Positions 1 to 4,450 of a stretch of DNA of 5,979 nt are shown in pieces. Below the pieces are notes generated by a model that worked only from the letters and a program-made list of their open reading frames with translations, was not told the origin of the DNA and made no database searches. The translations under genes were made by a program, and so were the position numbers. Origin of the DNA: an uncultured Clostridia bacterium (GTDB lineage: Bacteria; Bacillota; Clostridia; Christensenellales; UBA1242). The number at the start of each line of letters is the position of its first letter. Position 1 is the first letter of the stretch. Location: contig CAKVMF010000064.1 in the NCBI GenBank assembly GCA_934771675.1, forward strand, positions 1-5,979, read 5' to 3'.

Positions 1-1
1 G

Positions 2-1144
2 ATGAGCGCTAGACAATTTTATTTGATGCTTTTTATTTTCACAATCTCGTTAAAAGTTCAAAAAATGCCCGCACTTTTGGCCGCAAAGCTCGGCAAGGAC
101 GGCTATGTATTGCTTCTGTTTTACTTTGTTATTGACGTGATTGGAATTCTGCTTGCATTCTTTATTATTAACTATACAAAAAAGTATAATTTTCAAGACA
201 AGGGCTCGTGGCTTTATATGTCCGTCCGCGGGCTGATACTCCTCGCCTGCTCGGTCTATTTCATGCTCCAATGCCTGCTTATGTATGAGTCTATTCAGGA
301 CCTTTTCTCGCATATTTTATTTGACAATCTGTCGTGGACACTTTTCAGTCTTTTGCTTATCGCAGTGCTGTTTTATCTCGCTGTGTCGGGGCTTAAAAAC
401 ATCGGGCGAGTTACCGAAGTTTACTTTTTTATCATCATTTTAAGCTATTTTATAATCGCGGTTTTTGGCGGAACGCAGACAGATTTTTCAAGTGTGCTCC
501 CATTTCAAACAATAAATATGCATGCCGTTTTGGACTGCTATGTTCCGTTTAATTTGTGGTTCGGCGATTTCTTTTTGGTGTTGTTTATCGGCAGGTATTC
601 AAACAAAATCAAACTTAAATGGACGCTTTTAACCTACACCCTTTCAATGGCTCTGACCATTTTTATGTTTATTGCTTTCTTTGGAATTTATGGCGTTTAC
701 TCATCCGCGCAGTCAAGTTTAATCAGTGTGATTTCAGAACATTCAATGCTTGGCGTTGACGTTGGAAGAGTCGACTGGTTTTTGATACTCTTCACACAAA
801 TCGGCACAATTTTGAGTTCATCACTCTGCCTATATCTTGCCGGATTTTGCATTTCAAAAACATTCCCAAAAGTTAAAAATTACTGGATTTTTATATTCTT
901 GGTTTTGATACTCTACCTTGCAGACGTGCTACTATTTGTTGATTTAAACTCAAAAATTTTACTATTTGTTAATCTAGGATGTGTTTTCTCAACAATTGTT
1001 AAATGTGCTGTTTTTCTATTTCTTCTTATTGCCTGTCTGCTTTCACTTGCGACAAAAAAACAAGGTAAAAACACAGATTTGGATGAACAAAACAAAACTC
1101 GTCAGCCTTCTTCTAAAAAAAGAGTAAAGGGGGTGAAGGCATGA
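2..1144 (+). CDS. gerAB: GerAB-type spore germination permease (possibly 5'-partial)
   Basis: Integral membrane B subunit of a nutrient germinant receptor, which acts in the inner spore membrane together with the A and C subunits. The family (GerAB/spore permease, APC superfamily) has about ten membrane helices and is thought to bind the germinant. What is seen: 380 residues, mostly hydrophobic, with helices near residues 8-25, 34-58, 75-95, 112-130, 139-156, 184-197, 207-232, 258-281, 293-315 and 318-349, then a basic, polar tail (351-380). The opening SARQFYLM and the following KMPALLA resemble the usual GerAB start (S-x-R-Q-hydrophobic, then a Pro in helix 1). The first ATG is at base 2, so no ribosome binding site can be seen, and the true start may lie a few codons upstream of the window. 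The length is close to the usual 360-370. The stop overlaps the GerAC-like start by ATGA, which implies translational coupling. The symbol is family-level: gerBB/gerKB/yndE-type names would fit equally well. Confidence 0.85.
   Translation: MSARQFYLMLFIFTISLKVQKMPALLAAKLGKDGYVLLLFYFVIDVIGILLAFFIINYTKKYNFQDKGSWLYMSVRGLILLACSVYFMLQCLLMYESIQDLFSHILFDNLSWTLFSLLLIAVLFYLAVSGLKNIGRVTEVYFFIIILSYFIIAVFGGTQTDFSSVLPFQTINMHAVLDCYVPFNLWFGDFFLVLFIGRYSNKIKLKWTLLTYTLSMALTIFMFIAFFGIYGVYSSAQSSLISVISEHSMLGVDVGRVDWFLILFTQIGTILSSSLCLYLAGFCISKTFPKVKNYWIFIFLVLILYLADVLLFVDLNSKILLFVNLGCVFSTIVKCAVFLFLLIACLLSLATKKQGKNTDLDEQNKTRQPSSKKRVKGVKA
1126..1136 (+). promoter_or_regulatory. Strong ribosome binding site for the GerAC-like gene
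   Basis: AAAGGGGGTGA differs by one base from the ideal AAAGGAGGTGA and ends 4 bases before the ATG at 1141. It lies inside the last codons of the upstream permease gene. A second in-frame ATG at 1147 (third codon) is also within reach, so the start is uncertain by two codons. Confidence 0.75.
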
Positions 1145-2484
1145 AGATGTTTTTCAAAAAACACATAGGACTGATAATCTTTATGATTTTGGTTTTGCTG
1201 TTCCCCGTTAGCCTTTCAAATCAAGCAAAACTTAACATGAAAGTTATTGTTACAGGGCTTGCAATTGACAAAGTCGATGATGAGTTTGAAGTCACCGCTC
1301 AAATAGTAAAAAATACACCAGGCACAGAGTCGCCGGGCGCTTCGGCAACAATGGAATTTATTACTGACAAGGCAAAGACCATTTCGCTCGCACTTGCAAA
1401 CCTATCGTATAGGTCGGGCAAGGTTGCGGCGTACTCACACACAAATTTCATCATTCTTGGCGACAGCATGAAAAACGATGCTGTAACCTGTTTAGACTAC
1501 TTTGTTCGTGACCAAATTGTTAAGTCTTCAACCATGATTTTGTTTTCAAAAGGAAGCGCCAGCGAAGAAATTCAAAAAACAAAGAATGTTGAACTTTCAG
1601 TTGGGCTGAATCTTCAAAAAGTATTTTTGTTTAAAGAGCGTGAAAGCGACGCGCTCATGGTTACCGTTATGCAGTTTTTAAAACATAGCAAAACTGCTTC
1701 AAATTCTGCCTTTGCAAGCACGGTTGTTTTCAAGCCAAACGAAACTTCCGCAGGCAAAGATTCTTCTTCTGAAAGCTCCAACTCTGGCGGGGGCGGAAGC
1801 GAATCGTCTGGCTCTTCCGGGTCGAGCGAGTCAAGCTCATCCGGTTCGGGAAATGGCGGTCAGGGCTCAGCGGGGTCTTCAAATTCTTCCACATCGTCAG
1901 GGCAAAGTTCGTCAGGATCTGGCGGCTCTGGTGGAAGTGAGAGTTCTTCACAATTGTTTGAAACCCAAAGCCCAATTTATTGTTTCAAGAATGGCAAGTT
2001 TGTTATGGAGCTTTCCGGCGATGAGTTTTTAGGCTATATTTTGATGAATAAAAAGACGCTTACGTCAGATCTTGTTGTTGAAAATATCGAGAGCGAAAAA
2101 CTCGCACAGAGTAAGGCGTCGATTAATATTAAACATAAGTCCGTAAAAAAACACGTTCGCTTTGAAAACGGCACACCGGTTCTTGACTTAGAACTAAAAA
2201 TTACAAACGGCGAGGTCAATGAAATCGTCTGCGGAGAAAATTATGGCGTGCTTTCAAATGAAGAATATGAAGCCATTAAAAAGGCAATTCGTCAAAAGAT
2301 TAGCGAGCTCGCAGCAAAAACTTTTGCCAGTGCAAAACAAAACGGCATTGATGTTTTTGGAGCATATGATACGGCCTATAAATTTTCATATGATAAAACA
2401 AAACATTTTGATTCACCTGATGAATTTCTTGAAAAACTCAAGTTTGGCGGAGTAACTGTAATAGTGGCCAAACTCGACTCCTAA
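1141..2484 (+). CDS. gerAC: GerAC-type spore germination protein, no lipobox, with Ser/Gly-rich linker
   Basis: C subunit of a germinant receptor (Ger(x)C family), normally a lipoprotein on the outer face of the inner spore membrane. What is seen: 447 residues; a basic start and one hydrophobic segment (about 10-25); then KVIVTGLAIDK (34-44), matching the family's G-hydrophobic-x-IDK motif at the start of the N-terminal domain (about 30-200). A Ser/Gly-rich stretch follows (about 203-270, bases 1747-1950). The C-terminal domain (about 273-447) ends with the family-like pattern N-G-I-D-V-F-G (401-407) and a final beta-rich segment. The usual members are about 370-400 residues; the linker accounts for the excess. 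Oddity: no Cys follows the hydrophobic segment where GCWD-like lipoboxes normally sit, so the protein is probably held by an uncleaved N-terminal helix, or exported by another signal. It is directly coupled to the GerAB-like gene, which supports the assignment. The stop codon lies at the edge of palindrome A. Confidence 0.85.
   Translation: MKMFFKKHIGLIIFMILVLLFPVSLSNQAKLNMKVIVTGLAIDKVDDEFEVTAQIVKNTPGTESPGASATMEFITDKAKTISLALANLSYRSGKVAAYSHTNFIILGDSMKNDAVTCLDYFVRDQIVKSSTMILFSKGSASEEIQKTKNVELSVGLNLQKVFLFKERESDALMVTVMQFLKHSKTASNSAFASTVVFKPNETSAGKDSSSESSNSGGGGSESSGSSGSSESSSSGSGNGGQGSAGSSNSSTSSGQSSSGSGGSGGSESSSQLFETQSPIYCFKNGKFVMELSGDEFLGYILMNKKTLTSDLVVENIESEKLAQSKASINIKHKSVKKHVRFENGTPVLDLELKITNGEVNEIVCGENYGVLSNEEYEAIKKAIRQKISELAAKTFASAKQNGIDVFGAYDTAYKFSYDKTKHFDSPDEFLEKLKFGGVTVIVAKLDS
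1747..1950 (+). other. Ser/Gly-rich low-complexity linker in the GerAC-like protein
   Basis: About 68 residues made mostly of Ser and Gly with some Glu, Asn and Gln. It sits between the family's N-terminal and C-terminal domains. All six serine codons are used, mixed together, so the stretch is not a fresh trinucleotide expansion but repetitive at the protein level. It is locally more GC-rich than its surroundings, and open reading frames in the other frames here are shadows of it. Confidence 0.85.
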
Positions 2485-2609
2485 AAAGGCAAAAAATTAA
2501 GCGACTAACTTCGTTTCTAAAAAAAATTCTAGACACTCATTTACGTTAGTAAAATCCTGCCTAGAATTTTTTTTGAGCCTTGTTATTCACTCAATTTTTT
2601 GCCTTTTTA
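2482..2609 (+). repeat. Nested palindromic element A at the 3' end of the GerAC-like gene
   Basis: Three nested stems can be read. The outer arm 2482-2498 (TAAAAAGGCAAAAAATT) pairs perfectly with 2593-2609. The middle arm 2519-2532 (AAAAAAAATTCTAG) pairs perfectly with 2561-2574. The apical arm TTTAC 2540-2544 pairs with GTAAA 2549-2553 around the loop GTTA. The 28-base central loop (2533-2560) starts ACACTCATTTACGT and contains GTAAAATC. Element B (3083-3210, opposite strand) has the same architecture and loop with different stem sequences. The first three bases of the element are the TAA stop of the upstream gene. Confidence 0.85.
2519..2574 (+). terminator. Probable intrinsic terminator of the germination operon (core of element A)
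   Basis: A 14-base perfect stem with a 28-base loop begins 34 bases after the GerAC-like stop. The 3' arm ends in eight T. The stem is AT-rich (only CTAG at the loop end has G/C) and the U-tract is part of the stem. It may therefore be weak or act in both directions: the A-rich left arm gives a T-run on the other strand too. Confidence 0.55.
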
Positions 2610-2885
2610 ACCCTTATTATTATTACCGCATTTTTGCCTTGTGGGGTTTATTATTATTCACTCAATTTTTGCCTTTTTTACCCTTATTATTCTTACCACA
2701 TTTTTGCCTTGTGGGGTTTATTATTATTCACTCAATTTTTGCCTTTTTAACCCTTATTATTCTTACCGCATTTTGCCTTGTGGGGACTATTATTATTTAC
2801 TCAATTTTTGCCTTTTTTACCCTTATTATTCTTACCACATTTTTGCCTTGTGGGGACTATTATTATTTACTCAATTTTTTTGTGC
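2583..2885. repeat. T-rich tandem array of about 70-base units (four units plus a partial fifth)
   Basis: Units start at TTATT(C/T)ACTCAA: 2583, 2654, 2724, 2793 and a partial one at 2863, giving periods of 71, 70, 69 and 70. Each unit runs through CAATTTTTGCC, CCCTTATTATT, TTACC(G/A)CA, TTTTGCCTTGTGGGG and TTATTATT. Length differences come from T-run changes. Each unit is itself two similar halves of about 35 bases, each carrying TTTTTGCC followed by TTATTATT. Units 1 and 3 share TTTTTAACCC and ACCGCA, while units 2 and 4 share TTTTTTACCC and ACCACA, so there is a dimer period of about 140 bases. Long open frames across the array are side effects of its T-richness, not genes. Confidence 0.95.
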
Positions 2886-2956
2886 TTCTGCTTTTTTAAC
2901 AAAGATTGTTTTTTTTACGCCCCTAATTTTAACCCCTTGGTAATATATATTTGAAA
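2886..2956. other. Unassigned AT-rich spacer between the array and repeat remnants
   Basis: About 70 bases between the last recognisable array unit and the next repeat piece. It holds runs of T and the strings GCCCCTAATTTTAACCCC and TAATATATAT, perhaps decayed array sequence. No gene, promoter or stable hairpin was seen. Confidence 0.4.
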
Positions 2957-3006
2957 TTTTTCATATGACGAACTTAATGTTTTCCAAAACGACAAAAATT
3001 GAACAA
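2957..3006 (-). repeat. Remnants of the palindromic element family (pieces D and E)
   Basis: Bases 2957-2978 (TTTTTC, A, TATGACGAACTTAAT) match 3168-3189 in element B at 21 of 22 positions. The next stretch, 2977-3006, matches 3075-3104 at the left edge of element B at 26 of 30 positions (ATGTTT, then CAAAAATTGAA near its end). In element B these two pieces flank opposite ends of the palindrome; here they are joined directly, as if the hairpin between them were deleted or the pieces rearranged. Confidence 0.75.
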
Positions 3007-3021
3007 CCATGCGGTTCTGAT

Positions 3022-3069
3022 GGCAAAAAATAGCCAAGAAACAAGGCTCAAAAAAAATTCTAGGCAGGA
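3022..3069 (-). repeat. Truncated copy C of the palindromic element
   Basis: Bases 3040-3069 are the exact reverse complement of 2555-2584 in element A (30 of 30), covering the end of the loop, the 3' stem arm with its eight T, and GAGCCTTGTT. On the - strand the copy continues to a TTTTTTGCC end at 3022, as in element A. The 5' half of the element (left stem arm and conserved loop start) is missing, so it cannot form the middle stem by itself. It could pair with element A across the tandem array. Confidence 0.85.
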
Positions 3070-3082
3070 GTTTTATGTTTCC

Positions 3083-3210
3083 CCAAACGGCAAAAATTGA
3101 ATAAGAAAGAAGGAATAGAAAAATCCCCAGGCTCGATTTTACAAAGACGTAAATGAGTGTCTGGGGATTTTTCGTATGACGAACTTAATTGTTTAATTTT
3201 TGCCGTTTGG
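3083..3210 (-). repeat. Nested palindromic element B at the 3' end of the zinc-ribbon gene
   Basis: Outer arms 3083-3098 and 3195-3210 (CCAAACGGCAAAAATT) pair perfectly. Middle arms 3118-3130 (GAAAAATCCCCAG) and 3161-3173 pair perfectly. The apical arms TTTAC 3138-3142 and GTAAA 3149-3153 enclose six bases. On the - strand the 30-base loop starts ACACTCATTTACGT and contains GTAAAATC, as in element A. The strand between middle and outer stems also aligns with A (ACGAA, TTA, then TTAATTTTTGCC on the + strand). The outer arm forms the last codons (P-N-G-K-N) and the first bases of the stop of the zinc-ribbon gene. Confidence 0.85.
3118..3173 (-). terminator. Probable intrinsic terminator of the zinc-ribbon gene (core of element B)
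   Basis: Read on the - strand, the stem GAAAAATCCCCAG pairs with CTGGGGATTTTTC around a 30-base loop, 19 bases after the stop codon. The GC-rich CCCCAG/CTGGGG part followed by ATTTTT is a more classical terminator than the one in element A. The long, conserved loop is unusual for a simple terminator. The symmetry would let it act on transcripts from either side. Confidence 0.55.
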
Positions 3211-4284
3211 AGTTTTGTTGAATAAACGAGCCCCACAAGCACTACACTGTTCCGCACCATCTGCAACAGGTGCACCACAATATTGACAGAAGCGATTCTT
3301 TTTTGCGGCTTCTGATTTTGCGGTTTCAGCTTCAGCTTTTGCTTTTTCAATAGCTGCTGCATTTTCAGCGGCTTCAACTTGAGCTTTTTCATTTTCTTTT
3401 TTGATTTTGCGTATTGCAACAACAATTCCAATTGCAAGAACCAAAAGTGTAATGCATGTTAAAACAATGCCCAAAACGAGCGAAGATTTCTTTGAACTTT
3501 CAAGCTCTTTCAAACTTGACTTATATGCCAAATAATCAATATTTTTGTCAAGACTATAGTTTGTGTTGATTGAAAAATATCCACCTTCTGCAATGTCGTT
3601 AACATAAGCCACATCCATCTCACCAACCATTACGTTTGCTGACAAACCTGTGCCGGTTGTATTGCTGAAATTTTCAAGTATTTCGCTATCAAAACCTTCA
3701 GCATTTTTGAACATTGCTCGCACTGCAGAAGATGCGAATTGGGTGTAAGTTTCACCTTGACGCCAATTTCCATCTGCATCTTTATAGCAATAAGTGATAA
3801 AATAATAAACTACGCCTCTGTAAGTTCCATATTCAAAAGCACCTGTGTTATTAAAATCATCTTCGGTATACTGTGAATACATTTTTGGAACAAAGTAAGC
3901 TTTTGTTTTAATATACGCAGCATCTTCTTCAGCTGTTGAACTTGCACGAGTTATCAAGTTTTGATAATACTCCGCATCGGATTCATAGATTGCGATTGAC
4001 GACCTTGCATCCGCAAGCTCCTTTGAATTTGTTCCAAAATTAATAAAGCAACCAACAGTTCCCATAACAAGCATAACAAAAATAACAATCAACGAAATAA
4101 GCATGTTTTGCACGCCCGTTGAAATAACTACTGGTTTGCCAAACCAAACAAAATTAATTGGGCTACGTGGACGAGGACTTGATGAGCTCCTACTAGAATT
4201 AAAGCCACCACTTCTTGAACTACCACCAAAACTTCCGCCAGATGAACCACCCGACCTTGCGCTATGTGAAGGACCTACAGGCAT
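3193..4284 (-). CDS. Two-pass membrane protein with C-terminal zinc ribbon, function unknown
   Basis: 363 residues. The start at 4284 is chosen because GGAGG lies 7 bases upstream; an in-frame ATG at 4305 (7 codons earlier) has no such site. Regions in order: a Ser/Gly/Arg-rich N-terminus (about 8-42); membrane helix 1 (about 58-83); a Tyr-rich, mostly acidic domain (about 84-267); membrane helix 2 (about 268-291) followed by R-K-I-K-K; an Ala/Glu/Lys charged helix or coiled coil (about 292-330); and a zinc ribbon with C333-x2-C336 and C347-x2-C350 (FCQYCGAP...CSACGARL), like the zinc_ribbon_2 type. The positive-inside rule puts both ends in the cytoplasm and the middle domain outside. No family was recognised for the external domain. 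The layout suggests a sensor, scaffold or envelope protein, but that is inference. The gene has its own promoter, and its final codons are supplied by palindrome B. Confidence 0.8.
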   Translation of the reverse strand: MPVGPSHSARSGGSSGGSFGGSSRSGGFNSSRSSSSPRPRSPINFVWFGKPVVISTGVQNMLISLIVIFVMLVMGTVGCFINFGTNSKELADARSSIAIYESDAEYYQNLITRASSTAEEDAAYIKTKAYFVPKMYSQYTEDDFNNTGAFEYGTYRGVVYYFITYCYKDADGNWRQGETYTQFASSAVRAMFKNAEGFDSEILENFSNTTGTGLSANVMVGEMDVAYVNDIAEGGYFSINTNYSLDKNIDYLAYKSSLKELESSKKSSLVLGIVLTCITLLVLAIGIVVAIRKIKKENEKAQVEAAENAAAIEKAKAEAETAKSEAAKKNRFCQYCGAPVADGAEQCSACGARLFNKTPNGKN

Positions 4285-4290
4285 AACACA

Positions 4291-4295
4291 ACCTC
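4291..4295 (-). promoter_or_regulatory. Ribosome binding site deciding the start of the zinc-ribbon gene
   Basis: GGAGG on the - strand, 6-7 bases before the ATG at 4284-4282. The alternative ATG at 4305-4303 is preceded only by AT-rich sequence, so the shorter protein beginning MPVGPSHS is preferred. Confidence 0.8.
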
Positions 4296-4320
4296 CAAAA
4301 AACATTAATTTTACAAAACA

Positions 4321-4349
4321 ATTATAACAAATCCCTTTAAAAAAGTAAA
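4321..4349 (-). promoter_or_regulatory. Sigma-A-type promoter of the zinc-ribbon gene
   Basis: On the - strand a perfect -10 box TATAAT (4326-4321) with an extended TG one base upstream (TGTTATAAT) lies 17 bases downstream of TTTACT (4349-4344), a 4-of-6 match to the -35 box. The predicted start of transcription is near 4313, giving a leader of about 30 bases before the ATG at 4284. Confidence 0.7.
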
Positions 4350-4388
4350 AACTTTTATAGCAATTTTAAACAGTTTCCACAAAACAAT

Positions 4389-4422
4389 AAAAAACCACCT
4401 TGAAATTAACTTTTCAAAGTGG
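4389..4422 (-). terminator. Intrinsic terminator after the polysaccharide gene
   Basis: On the - strand CCACTTTGAAA pairs with TTTCAAGGTGG (4422-4412 with 4405-4395; 11 pairs, one of them G-U) around a 6-base loop, followed directly by six T. It begins about 29 bases after the stop of the O-antigen ligase-like gene and ends before the promoter of the next gene, so the two - strand genes are separate units. The + strand reading (one C-A mismatch, TTTTATTTTTT after it) could also terminate weakly. Confidence 0.8.
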
Positions 4423-4450
4423 AAGGTTTTATTTTTTCTTTTAATCTGCT

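Noticed and set aside
1712..2032. Open frames on both strands inside the Ser/Gly-coding part of the GerAC-like gene
   Set aside because: They are shadows of a repetitive, stop-poor coding stretch; the main frame has the family motifs and a strong ribosome binding site.
2573..2943. Two overlapping + strand open frames (108 and 100 codons) of Tyr/Leu/Phe-rich repeats across the tandem array
   Set aside because: The first begins with TTG inside a hairpin arm, neither has a ribosome binding site, the repeat period varies (69-71) so the frame is not kept, and T-rich DNA has few stop codons by chance.
3004..3023. Small hairpin AACCATGCGGTT / CCAT...ATGG
   Set aside because: Only 4-base stems with competing pairings, no T-run and no second copy, so chance is likely.
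2483..3210. CRISPR array
   Set aside because: The repeats are directly adjacent 70-base units without unique spacers, and the palindromes occur only as two full copies far apart.
2483..3210. Classical insertion sequence with a transposase
   Set aside because: No transposase-like open frame lies in the gap and no clear target-site duplication was seen at the edges of A or B, so only a non-autonomous element could be argued.
3060..3437. A Lys/Gln/Leu-rich 125-codon - strand frame
   Set aside because: It is a frame-shifted reading of the Ala/Glu/Lys helix and zinc ribbon of the real gene, continuing through element B.
4285..4305. Longer start of the zinc-ribbon protein at 4305 (seven extra residues)
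   Set aside because: There is no ribosome binding site before it, whereas the ATG at 4284 has GGAGG at good spacing; the extra codons would themselves contain that site.
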